Origin: Deltaproteobacteria bacterium
GTDB lineage: Bacteria; Desulfobacterota; Syntrophia; Syntrophales; UBA2192
Length of the DNA: 10,643 nucleotides
Direction: 5' to 3'
Assembly: GCA_026388445.1 (NCBI GenBank)
Contig: JAPLJU010000185.1
Location: forward strand, 1 to 10,643
Below the pieces are notes generated by a model. The model made no database searches. It worked only from the letters and a program-made list of their open reading frames with translations, and was not told the DNA's origin. The stretch's first letter is position 1. Every line of letters starts with the position of its first letter. The position numbers and the translations under genes were made by a program. Shown here piece by piece: positions 1 through 8,637 of this stretch.

Positions 1-1
1 A

Positions 2-1093
2 GAGATCCTCAGAGTGGCGGGTCTTCTTCATGACGTGGGCCACGGTCCCTTCGGGCATTTCTTCGATGATCACTTCCTCGACCAGTTCGGGCTCACCCAT
101 GAAATTCTGGGTCAGACCATCATCAGGAAAGAGCTCGGTAATCTGATCCGGGACATTCGACGAAGCCCCTCCGGCTCCTTCGAAAAAGGGGAGCGCCTCG
201 ATCCAGAGCAGATCGCTTTTTTGATCAAAATGCCCAACGGAAGGGGTCAGAAGCGGCCCCGGTGGCTCCAGCTTCTGAGACAGCTCTTTTCCGGCATTTA
301 CACCGTCGACAATCTGGACTACGTCCAGCGCGATGCCTACATGACGGGCTTTTCCCTCGACATCGTGGATATCACGAGACTTCGTTTTTACACCTTCTTC
401 ACGAAAGAGGGCCTCACCCTTCACCAGGCGGGGACCTCCGCCCTCAGCCGCTTCCTGAACGCGAGACTTCATCTCTACTCGAACGTCTACTACCACAGAA
501 CCACGAGGGCCCTTGACCTCCACCTGCAGGAAATCTTCCGGGATACCATGAATATCCTTTTCCCCTATGATCCCTCGGTCAGGCTGGACCGATACCTCGA
601 ACTTGATGAATGGACTCTCTTTCGGGAGGTGAGGCGATGGCTGCAGGATCGCAACGCCCGGAAGAGAAGACTGGGACGGGAGTGGGATAAATTGCACAGC
701 CGGGAAGTCAAATGGAAGATGGCCTTTTCGGCCGACCTTTCCATCGATCAGATCCACCGGGGCACCCGCTTTTCATCGGCCGGTGACTATGAGGGCCAGA
801 TCAAAAGACACCTTCCGCGGCATTTAAAGAAAATCGATTTCAGGGTCGATCTCGCCACGCAGGACCCGAGGCCCATCAACCCCATGGTGGAGGGCGAGAA
901 ACGCGTGAATATCTTCAATCCATCCACCGCCGTGACGTCCCCGGAACCCCTGCGAGATCTTTACCGCTACATCCCTGCGCGGGTTGTTCACTTCCGCGTC
1001 TTTGCCCTCAGCCACGACCACGATGAAGAAATCGCAGCCGCGGCGGAAAAAACCCTGAGCGGCTTCGGTGAAATATCAAAGACAAACATTTGA
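2..1093 (+). CDS. HD-superfamily phosphohydrolase (COG1078/dNTPase-like), 5' truncated by window edge
   Basis: The reading frame is open from base 2, before the first possible GTG at 14, so the true start is upstream of the window. The visible 363 codons begin inside the HD motif: AGLLHDVGHGPFGHFF has the His-Asp metal pair at bases 29-34. A second family signature, SGIYTVDNLDYVQRDAYMTG from about base 290, matches the 'D..DY..RD...TG' block of COG1078 and dGTPase-like proteins, where an Asp completes the metal site. 'SALSRFLNARLHLYSNVYYH' fits the helical core that follows. The first conserved His of the HD domain must lie upstream and cannot be checked. Such proteins hydrolyse nucleotides, often dNTPs, in the cytoplasm; the substrate here is unknown. 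The position next to nrdD hints at a link to dNTP balance, which is inference only. The gene ends with TGA and is followed by a hairpin at 1205-1246. Confidence 0.85.
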   Translation, partial: EILRVAGLLHDVGHGPFGHFFDDHFLDQFGLTHEILGQTIIRKELGNLIRDIRRSPSGSFEKGERLDPEQIAFLIKMPNGRGQKRPRWLQLLRQLFSGIYTVDNLDYVQRDAYMTGFSLDIVDITRLRFYTFFTKEGLTLHQAGTSALSRFLNARLHLYSNVYYHRTTRALDLHLQEIFRDTMNILFPYDPSVRLDRYLELDEWTLFREVRRWLQDRNARKRRLGREWDKLHSREVKWKMAFSADLSIDQIHRGTRFSSAGDYEGQIKRHLPRHLKKIDFRVDLATQDPRPINPMVEGEKRVNIFNPSTAVTSPEPLRDLYRYIPARVVHFRVFALSHDHDEEIAAAAEKTLSGFGEISKTNI

Positions 1094-1204
1094 AAATCCG
1101 CGGGCCCTCGGCCTTCGGCGTCCCCAAAAAACAAATTGACAAGTCATGCCGGTATTTTGCCGCCACAATTCTTTTGAAAATTTAAACGATTTCCTTTAAG
1201 AATG

Positions 1205-1246
1205 TATCCCTGTCCCGTTGAAAACCAGGACAGGGATATTTTGTTT
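1205..1246 (+). terminator. Hairpin with T-rich tail: HD-gene terminator or nrdD leader attenuator
   Basis: A perfect 11-bp inverted repeat, TATCCCTGTCC (1205-1215) and GGACAGGGATA (1228-1238), is separated by 12 bases. GTT/AAC inside the loop can add three more pairs around GAA. TTTTGTTT follows directly at 1239-1246, as in an intrinsic terminator. It lies 112 bases after the HD gene stop and 18 bases before the preferred nrdD start at 1265. It could end transcription of the HD gene, or attenuate nrdD if the nrdD promoter lies upstream. Choosing the alternative nrdD start at 1202 would put this structure inside coding sequence, which argues against that start. Confidence 0.6.
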
Positions 1247-1264
1247 GCAGACCCCCGCAGGCCC

Positions 1265-3325
1265 ATGAAAGAAACCACAGACATCACCCTGTTTATACGG
1301 ACCTCGAGCGAGGAACTCGTCGGCTGGGACCGTCGGAGAATTGTTGATGCCCTGATCCTCGAAACGGACGTCGACACCGCCACCGCCGAAGAGATCAGCC
1401 GGGAAGTGGAGACTCAGATTCTCTCCTCGGGGATCAGGATCCTGACCACCCCCCTGGTGCGAGAACTGGTCGATGCGAAGCTCGTCGAGCGGGGGCTTGA
1501 GCAGGCCCGCCGGATGCATACCCGTCTCGGCTTTCCCCTCTTCGACGTGGGACAGCTCATGCTTCATCAGAACAAAGAGAATGCCAACCTGCCGCACGGA
1601 CCCGAGGGGACGAACCTGATCCTGGCAGAGGGGATCAAGAAGGAATACGCCCTTCACAGTGTTTTTTCACAGGAGGTTGCCGATGCCCATATCCGCGGGG
1701 ACATCCACCTTCATGGATTGGGCTACATTGACCGGGCTTACAGCTCTTTCCAGTCCATCGAGTTCATCAAAAAATACGGCCTCTGTCTCCCCGATTCCTT
1801 TTCCATCTCCAGGCCCGCCAGGCATGCCGAGGTCCTCCTCGCGCACCTGGTGCGATGGAGCGCATCCCTTCAGGGATATTTTGCGGGCTCCATCGGGTGG
1901 GAGGCCGTCAACGTGTCCTTTGCCCCCTACCTGAAGGGCCTGAGTAACCGGGAAGTCGAACAGCTAGCCCAGATGCTCCTCTACGAATTCTCACAGCTCG
2001 CCGTGGCCAGGGGCGGGCAGGCGATCTTCACGGAGATCGGGCTTTACTGGGACATGCCCGGCCACCTCGGAGGTCTTCCGGCCGTGGGTCCTGACGGCAG
2101 ACCCACGGGGAAAGCATACGGTGATTACGTCAAAGAAGCCCGGCGTTTTCTACAGGCGATCTTCGAGAATTACAGGCAGGGGGACGCCGTGGGGAGACCC
2201 TTTTTCTTTCCCAAACCCTTTCTTCATATCACCGACGCCTTCTTCAAAAGCCAGGACCACAGGGAATTTCTGGGCCTGGCGTGCGAGACCGCCCTCGAGA
2301 AGGGAAATCCCTATTTTCTTTTTGACAGGGGGCCGTCGCTTAAAATCCCCGGATGTTTCCGTGCGAACCTGACATCGGACCGGGAGATCGCGGAGGATAT
2401 CAAAGATCCCGAGCGGATGCGATATGCCACCATTCAGAATGTGTCGCTGAACCTGCCGAGACTGGGCTACAGGGCCGACGGCAACGAGGCGCGTCTTTTC
2501 GCTCTGCTGTCTGAATCCCTGGAGATGGCCGCCAGGGCACACCTGCAGAAGAAGGTCTTCATCGAGCGGCTTCTCTCCTATGGCGACAGCGGTCCTCTTT
2601 CGATCCTCACCATGACGCGTGACGGGGTTCCTTACCTCCGGATGGATCGTGCCACGTTCCTCATCGGCATGGTCGGTTTGAACGAACTGGTCCAGATCCT
2701 CAAGGGCGTCCAGCTCCACGAATCCCGGGAGGCTCAAAAGATGGGGCTCAAGATCATCAGACACATGAAAGAGGAAGCGGAAAAACTCGGCAAGCATTAC
2801 GGTATCAGATTCATCCTCGAGCAGACACCGGCAGAAAGCACCTCTTATCGCTTCGCAAGACTCGATCTTAAATATTTCTCCCCGGCCTCAGGCCATTTCG
2901 TCAAAGGCGACATCTCGAAAGGGGAGATCTACTACAACAATTCAAGCTTTTTCAACATCGCCACCGCCCTGGATCCCTTCGAACGGGTGAGGCAGGAGGG
3001 GCAATTTCACCCCTGGATCGACGGCCATGCCGTCACGCAGCTGTGGATCGGCGATCCCAGCCCCTCAAAAGAGGAGCTGGCCGGTTTCGTGAAGAAGATT
3101 TTCAGTGAAACGAGGAGCGACGCCGTCTCTTTTTCCCCCCACTTCTCCTTCTGTGCTCCCTGCGGCAAGACCTTCAAGGGATTGACGGCGTCCTGCCCCG
3201 CCTGCGGATCAACCCTGGTTGAGGGGATCACGAGAATCAGCGGGTATTTCACCCACGTCTCGCGACTCAACAGGGGGAAGATTGCAGAGTTGAGGGACAC
3301 CCGTAAAATCCCCCTGCGTTTCTGA
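1265..3325 (+). CDS. nrdD: Anaerobic (class III) ribonucleoside-triphosphate reductase, large subunit
   Basis: This enzyme reduces ribonucleoside triphosphates to dNTPs without oxygen, using a glycyl radical installed by the radical-SAM activase NrdG. From 1265 the protein has 686 residues. Residues ~6-95 form a divergent ATP-cone-like regulatory domain ('GWDRRRIVDAL', 'EEISREVETQIL'). The catalytic body includes 'HIRGDIHLHGLGYIDR' (142-157), 'FAGSIGWEAVN' and 'YEFSQLAVARGGQAIF'. Cys364 (IPGCFRANL) is the likely thiyl-radical cysteine. Near the C-terminus are four zinc-type cysteines (630, 633, 644, 647) and the glycyl-radical motif RISGY with Gly660. An ATG at 1202 would add 21 residues, but it overlaps a perfect hairpin and the family seems to begin near 'TDITLF'; neither start has a strong ribosome site. 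The segment where the opposite active-site cysteine is usual reads RAYSSFQS (157-164), with no Cys. No nrdG is adjacent. No clear terminator follows. Confidence 0.95.
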   Translation: MKETTDITLFIRTSSEELVGWDRRRIVDALILETDVDTATAEEISREVETQILSSGIRILTTPLVRELVDAKLVERGLEQARRMHTRLGFPLFDVGQLMLHQNKENANLPHGPEGTNLILAEGIKKEYALHSVFSQEVADAHIRGDIHLHGLGYIDRAYSSFQSIEFIKKYGLCLPDSFSISRPARHAEVLLAHLVRWSASLQGYFAGSIGWEAVNVSFAPYLKGLSNREVEQLAQMLLYEFSQLAVARGGQAIFTEIGLYWDMPGHLGGLPAVGPDGRPTGKAYGDYVKEARRFLQAIFENYRQGDAVGRPFFFPKPFLHITDAFFKSQDHREFLGLACETALEKGNPYFLFDRGPSLKIPGCFRANLTSDREIAEDIKDPERMRYATIQNVSLNLPRLGYRADGNEARLFALLSESLEMAARAHLQKKVFIERLLSYGDSGPLSILTMTRDGVPYLRMDRATFLIGMVGLNELVQILKGVQLHESREAQKMGLKIIRHMKEEAEKLGKHYGIRFILEQTPAESTSYRFARLDLKYFSPASGHFVKGDISKGEIYYNNSSFFNIATALDPFERVRQEGQFHPWIDGHAVTQLWIGDPSPSKEELAGFVKKIFSETRSDAVSFSPHFSFCAPCGKTFKGLTASCPACGSTLVEGITRISGYFTHVSRLNRGKIAELRDTRKIPLRF

Positions 3326-3404
3326 GTCCGGCACACCTTGGGCGACCCTTGAAACCCTGTTCAGCCGGGACCTTGGAGGAAAATGAGCCTGCCGTCCCGT
3401 TCCC

Positions 3405-3432
3405 TTGACATCCCTTCTTTCGTCATTATACT
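3405..3432 (+). promoter_or_regulatory. Sigma70-type promoter for gmhA-grpE-dnaK
   Basis: A perfect -35 TTGACA (3405-3410) is followed after 16 bases by TATACT (3427-3432), five of six matches to the -10 consensus. Transcription would begin near 3439, leaving a leader of about 34 bases before the gmhA ATG at 3473. A second, extended -10-like element, TGGTATAAA (3438-3446), lies just downstream but lacks a matching -35. The promoter sits in the 147-base gap between nrdD and gmhA, so gmhA and the genes behind it can be transcribed independently of nrdD. Confidence 0.7.
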
Positions 3433-3445
3433 AGGGTTGGTATAA
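3426..3445 (+). promoter_or_regulatory. Dyad over -10/start region: possible operator
   Basis: TTATAC (3426-3431) and GTATAA (3440-3445) form a perfect 6-bp inverted repeat with an 8-base spacer. The dyad overlaps the -10 hexamer and the predicted transcription start, a common place for a repressor site. The sequence is AT-rich and short, so chance is possible, and no regulator gene lies nearby to pair with it. Confidence 0.3.
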
Positions 3446-3472
3446 AAAACCCGGGGAATTCCATCACAATTT

Positions 3473-4066
3473 ATGGAAAAAATTGAAGAAATAATACAAA
3501 AGGCGTTTCAGGAAAGCGCTGAGCTCAAGGATCAGTTTCTCAAGGACAGCCTCGGGCAGATCGTCAAAGTCGTCAATGTCATTACGGCGTCGCTTAAAAA
3601 GGGAAACAAGATCCTCCTTTTCGGCAATGGCGGCAGCGCAGCCGATGCTCAGCACCTGGCTGCCGAGTTTGTCAATCGCTTCACGATCGAGCGCCCGCCC
3701 TTACCGGCGATCGCCCTGACAACGGACACGTCCATCATCACAAGTATTGGCAACGATTACGACTTCGCTCAGATCTTCGCAAAACAGATCCGGGCCATCG
3801 GACAAGCAGGAGATGTCGCGATCGGGATGAGCACAAGCGGTGTATCACCCAATGTCCTCCGGGGGCTGGAGACCGCAAAAAAAATGGAGCTCATCACCAT
3901 CGGCCTGACGGGACGCGATGGGGGTCAGGTCGCACAGGTGGTTGACTATTGCCTGAACGTGCCGTCGAATTCGGTTCCACGGATTCAGGAAGTCCACATC
4001 ACGCTGGGGCACGTGATATGCCAGCTCGTTGATTATAAGCTCTTCCAAAAACCGGACACGCGATAG
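3473..4066 (+). CDS. gmhA: Phosphoheptose isomerase (D-sedoheptulose 7-phosphate isomerase)
   Basis: GmhA converts sedoheptulose 7-phosphate to D-glycero-D-manno-heptose 7-phosphate, the first step toward ADP-heptose for the lipopolysaccharide inner core. The 197-residue length is typical. The single SIS domain shows FGNGGSAADAQHLAAEF (50-66), GMSTSGVSPNV (118-128) and RIQEVHITLGHVICQLVD (170-187). The zinc and catalytic residues known from E. coli GmhA (His61, Glu65, Gln172, His180) occur here at the same numbers. The phosphate loop reads SGVSPNV where SGNSPNV is usual, a mild change. The ATG at 3473 has no good Shine-Dalgarno; GGGGAA lies 14 bases upstream, rather far. It is the first gene behind the promoter at 3405-3432, and grpE starts 55 bases after it. 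No other heptose-pathway gene (gmhB, hldE, waaF) is visible. Confidence 0.95.
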   Translation: MEKIEEIIQKAFQESAELKDQFLKDSLGQIVKVVNVITASLKKGNKILLFGNGGSAADAQHLAAEFVNRFTIERPPLPAIALTTDTSIITSIGNDYDFAQIFAKQIRAIGQAGDVAIGMSTSGVSPNVLRGLETAKKMELITIGLTGRDGGQVAQVVDYCLNVPSNSVPRIQEVHITLGHVICQLVDYKLFQKPDTR

Positions 4067-4121
4067 AACCCGGCACCGGGGGGATGCCCTTTCATGGGGA
4101 GGGGTTGACAGGATAGACAGA

Positions 4122-4751
4122 ATGGTCAAATCGAAAGAGAAGGGCGGAAAAGGCCACCCTCACGAACATCCCGAGAAATTGCACAAGCCGGAGCCGGGAA
4201 GCGAGGGCGGGGAACCGGCATACGAAATGGAAGAGACCCCCGAAGTAAAAGACCAGGAGGTCCTCAAGAAGCTCGAAGAAAAAGAGAAGGAGTCTGCCGC
4301 CCATTACGACAAGTATCTGCGTGCCGCCGCGGACCTGGAAAATTACAAGAAAAGAATGGCCCGGGAGCATGCGGACCTCGTCAAGTATGGAAATGAAAAA
4401 CTCATCAAGGATCTCATGCCCCTCCTGGACAGCCTGGACAGGGCCTTGAAACAGGCGAATGATGTATCCGCTGAAGTGCAGGCCTTCATTGACGGCCTGA
4501 AACTCATCGAAGCCCAGTTCATGGCTTGCCTGCAGAAGCACGGTGTGGAGAAAATCGAAGCCCGGGGAAAGGATTTCGACCCCAATCTCCACCAGGCGGT
4601 CATGATGATCGAAAGTGAGGATTTCGAAGACAACAAGGTCGTCGAAGAATTCGAGACAGGTTATCTCTTAAACGGCAGGCTTCTGAAACCTGCAAAAGTA
4701 TCGGTCTCCAAACGCGTCATCAAAAATGCGGAAGCGGAAGACCGGGGATGA
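4122..4751 (+). CDS. grpE: GrpE nucleotide-exchange factor for DnaK
   Basis: GrpE is a cytoplasmic dimer that releases ADP from DnaK and so drives the chaperone cycle. From 4122 it has 209 residues, normal for the family. Residues 1-45 are a charged, probably disordered tail rich in Lys, His, Pro and Glu. Residues ~46-95 form the long dimer helix ('LKKLEEKEKESAAHYDKYLR', then 'AAADLENYKKRMARE'). The C-terminal beta domain carries the GrpE signature: FDPNLHQAV (152-160), then GYLLNGRLLKPAKVSV (180-195). The frame is open back to an ATG at 4029 inside gmhA, but the 31 extra residues look non-coding. ATG 4122 has AGGA eight bases upstream. The gene lies 55 bases after gmhA and 24 bases before dnaK, consistent with one transcript. 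Confidence 0.95.
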   Translation: MVKSKEKGGKGHPHEHPEKLHKPEPGSEGGEPAYEMEETPEVKDQEVLKKLEEKEKESAAHYDKYLRAAADLENYKKRMAREHADLVKYGNEKLIKDLMPLLDSLDRALKQANDVSAEVQAFIDGLKLIEAQFMACLQKHGVEKIEARGKDFDPNLHQAVMMIESEDFEDNKVVEEFETGYLLNGRLLKPAKVSVSKRVIKNAEAEDRG

Positions 4752-4775
4752 TGTTTCAAAGGAGGTTTCAACACC

Positions 4776-6686
<1,911 letters not shown>

Positions 6687-6706
6687 ATCATCACGGATCA
6701 GGGCAG

Positions 6707-6741
6707 GCCCGGAAACGTTGAAAACGTTTCCGGGCTTTTTT
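6707..6741 (+). terminator. Intrinsic terminator after dnaK
   Basis: A perfect 13-bp stem, GCCCGGAAACGTT (6707-6719) and AACGTTTCCGGGC (6723-6735), closes a GAA loop and is followed directly by six T (6736-6741). It starts 20 bases after the dnaK stop. This marks the end of the gmhA-grpE-dnaK transcript and separates it from surE. Confidence 0.95.
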
Positions 6742-6860
6742 ATGATCGCCGGGCATTCCCGGGGAAGGAACGCCTCCTCTTCATCGGGCTTGACCGATGG
6801 AGATCTTCGTGGCATGTAAAAGGCCGACGCATTCCATCAGAAGATGAAAGGACAGACAGA

Positions 6861-6905
6861 ATGCGAAGGGTATTTATCGTAAAGCAGAAACGAGGGACAT
6901 CATGA
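6861..6905 (+). CDS. Possible 14-codon leader peptide coupled to surE
   Basis: An ATG at 6861 opens a 14-residue frame, MRRVFIVKQKRGTS, whose TGA (6903-6905) overlaps the surE ATG (6902-6904) as ATGA, a typical arrangement for translational coupling. AAAGGA at 6847-6852 lies eight bases upstream of the ATG, a good ribosome-site distance. The peptide is basic and resembles nothing I know. surE has its own ribosome site (GAGGG, 6892-6896), so coupling is not required. A frame this short can arise by chance. Confidence 0.25.
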   Translation: MRRVFIVKQKRGTS

Positions 6906-7672
6906 GATTTCTTTTGACCAACGATGACGGAATCTATGCGAAGGGTCTGAGTGCCCTTTACCAGGAACTTTCGCAGGTGGCGGAATGCCTGATCGTCGCG
7001 CCGGAGATCGAGCAGAGTGCCGTGGGCCATGCCATCACCATGTCCCGCCCCCTGATGGTGCGGGCGGCCCGTAAAAATGGCCAATTTCTGGGCTACGCCA
7101 TAGCGGGCACCCCCGCGGACTGTGTCAAGATCGGAATCAAAGAGCTCTCCCAGCAGCGGGTGGATCTCGTTGTGTCCGGTATCAACCGGGGCGCCAACGT
7201 CGGGATTAACGTGATTTATTCCGGAACGGTGTCGGCCGCGACGGAGGGGGCCATCCTGGGCATACCCTCCATGGCTGTGTCTCTGGATACGCGAGCAGAC
7301 GCCGATTTCAGTTTCGCTGCGAAGTTCGCCCGGCGGATGGCTCTCTTCATGCTGAACCATTACCCGAGCAGACACATTCCTCTCAATATCAACGTCCCGG
7401 CTCTCCCCGAGAAAGACATCAAAGGCGTCGTTGTCACCCGGCAGGGAACAACCCGTTTCACGGAGAGCTTCGAAAAGCGAGTGGATCCCAGGGAAAACGT
7501 TTATTACTGGCTGGCAGGAGAGACAAAACTTTCCGAGGCGGACCAGGAAGGCACCGACGCCCTCGCCCTGAGTCAAGGCCTGATCTCCATTACACCCGTC
7601 TATTACGATTTGACGCGCTACGATGTACTGGAGGAACTGAGGGGGACGATCGGAAAACTTGAGATGAAATGA
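6902..7672 (+). CDS. surE: 5'/3'-nucleotidase SurE
   Basis: SurE is a metal-dependent cytoplasmic phosphatase acting on nucleoside 5'- and 3'-monophosphates, in some species also on polyphosphate; it helps survival under stress. The 256 residues match the family. The N-terminus has the metal motif TNDDG (6-10), then EQSAVGHAIT (37-46), GTPADCV (69-75), and SGINRGANVG followed by YSGTVSAATEG and GIPSMAVS (92-127). The metal ligands known from the Thermotoga enzyme (Asp8, Asp9, Ser39, Asn95) fall at identical positions, so activity is expected. GAGGG five bases upstream supports the ATG. Its frequent proteobacterial partner pcm is absent; it follows the dnaK terminator, so it needs its own promoter in 6742-6860, where I see no convincing one. 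It converges with the usp gene. Confidence 0.97.
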   Translation: MRFLLTNDDGIYAKGLSALYQELSQVAECLIVAPEIEQSAVGHAITMSRPLMVRAARKNGQFLGYAIAGTPADCVKIGIKELSQQRVDLVVSGINRGANVGINVIYSGTVSAATEGAILGIPSMAVSLDTRADADFSFAAKFARRMALFMLNHYPSRHIPLNINVPALPEKDIKGVVVTRQGTTRFTESFEKRVDPRENVYYWLAGETKLSEADQEGTDALALSQGLISITPVYYDLTRYDVLEELRGTIGKLEMK

Positions 7673-7698
7673 GGAGGTCATCCCCCCTCACCGCCCAT

Positions 7699-7719
7699 CC
7701 TCCCCATTCGTGGGAGAGG
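7699..7719. other. Hairpin between convergent surE and usp genes
   Basis: CCTCCCCA (7699-7706) can pair with TGGGAGAGG (7711-7719) around a TTCG loop, giving an 8-bp stem with one bulged A. It sits in the 62-base gap between two converging genes, where a shared terminator would be expected. No T-run follows on either strand, so it is not a canonical intrinsic terminator. It may only protect 3' ends or be chance. Confidence 0.3.
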
Positions 7720-7734
7720 AAGCCTGTAGGGAAG

Positions 7735-8586
7735 CTATCGCGTCAATAAAACCGGGATCGTGCTGTTTCTGATGACGTAGGACGTCGTGCTGCCCAGCAG
7801 GAGTTCCTTGAACCTGCTCGTGCCGTACGCCCCCATCAGCATCAGTTCCACGGCCCCTTCCTGGATGAACTTGATAATTTCTTTTTCTTCCTTGCCGCGA
7901 AGAACAATCACATCGCTGTCGATTTCGAAGGGCTCCAGGTATACTTCAACCCTTTTCGTGAGGTCAGCCGCGAGGGACGCATGGTCTGTAATGAGGATCA
8001 CCGTGAGCGGCCATTTCGTTTTCACGGACAACTGCGCAGCAATGCCGAGGGCATGCTGTGCGGGAGGGCTTCCATCGTAGGCCAATCCCATACTTTCGAT
8101 CTGTTGGAACTTTCCGGGTGTCACCAGAACAGGCTTTCCGGATTTTCGAACAACCGCCTCCGCCGTTGAACCGAGAAGAACACTCTGGCTCAGGGGATAA
8201 TGTTCCCCTCTCTGGGCCAGAAGGATCAGATCCGCTTCCCTGCCCTCCCTGAGAATTTCTTCGTCGATGATGCCGGTGACTTTCTTGATCCGGGGTATCA
8301 GGCCTTCCCCTTCGCATCGCTTACGAAAAGTCTCAAGGATGGAATCGGCTCTCTCATCGAGTCCTTTTTCGATGGCGGTCAGAAATTCAGGAAAAGGAGA
8401 GAGGCTGACAGAACCAAAGATGTCACTGAAGATCGGACCCTGAATGATCTTGATATCGATGATGTGGAGTCCCGTCAACTGGGCATCGAGCAGCTTACCG
8501 ATGTAGATGCCGTATTCCAGCGCCGTTTTACTGTAGTCGGAACCGTCGGTGGGTATGAGGATCTGTCTGATGATCATGGCTTTCAT
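7735..8586 (-). CDS. Tandem universal stress protein (two UspA domains)
   Basis: The 283-residue cytoplasmic protein contains two Usp domains in tandem. Domain 1 spans ~5-157 (ILIPTDGSDYSKTALEY); domain 2 spans ~165-283 (MGLAYDGSPPAQHAL). Domain 2 carries the exact ATP-binding pattern G-2x-G-9x-G-S: GAYG at 252-255 and GS at 265-266. In domain 1 the equivalent stretch AQRGEHYPLSQSVLLGS (124-140) does not keep that spacing, so only domain 2 is likely to bind ATP in the classical way. Usp proteins support survival under starvation or other stress; the specific role here is unknown. ATG 8586 and a second ATG nine bases inside (residue 4, MIIRQILIPTDGS) are both possible; neither has a strong ribosome site. 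The gene follows the repeat-protein gene by 51 bases on the same strand and is probably last in that operon. Confidence 0.93.
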   Translation of the reverse strand: MKAMIIRQILIPTDGSDYSKTALEYGIYIGKLLDAQLTGLHIIDIKIIQGPIFSDIFGSVSLSPFPEFLTAIEKGLDERADSILETFRKRCEGEGLIPRIKKVTGIIDEEILREGREADLILLAQRGEHYPLSQSVLLGSTAEAVVRKSGKPVLVTPGKFQQIESMGLAYDGSPPAQHALGIAAQLSVKTKWPLTVILITDHASLAADLTKRVEVYLEPFEIDSDVIVLRGKEEKEIIKFIQEGAVELMLMGAYGTSRFKELLLGSTTSYVIRNSTIPVLLTR

Positions 8587-8637
8587 CTGCGGCAGGTCCC
8601 AGGGATAGGCGATGGGATGCCGGCAGCCGGAGTGGAA

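Noticed and set aside
1136..1169. TTGACA at 1136-1141 as an nrdD promoter
   Set aside because: No good -10 at 16-18 bases: TATTTT is 11 and CACAAT is 22 bases away.
1202..1264. N-terminal extension of NrdD from the ATG at 1202
   Set aside because: It would encode a perfect hairpin with a T-tail, has no clear ribosome site, and the added residues do not look like the ATP-cone start.
3345..3375. CTTGAAA at 3348-3354 as a sigma32 -35 element for the chaperone genes
   Set aside because: No CCCCAT-like -10 lies 13-17 bases downstream.
3326..3472. CIRCE operator (TTAGCACTC-N9-GAGTGCTAA) ahead of grpE-dnaK
   Set aside because: I searched by eye upstream of gmhA and grpE and found no such repeat.
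4105..4131. TTGACA at 4105-4110 as a separate grpE promoter
   Set aside because: The only -10-like hexamer (TCAAAT) is 15 bases away and inside the grpE coding start; too weak.
6790..6824. Promoter for surE (TTGACC with TGTAAA; or sigma54-like TGGCA-N-GC)
   Set aside because: The sigma70 pair has a 19-base spacer and weak -10; the sigma54-like site has correct GG-GC spacing but lacks the TTGC core.
6740..7681. 313-codon minus-strand frame covering surE
   Set aside because: surE has all metal ligands and a ribosome site on the plus strand; the antisense product shows no recognisable motif.
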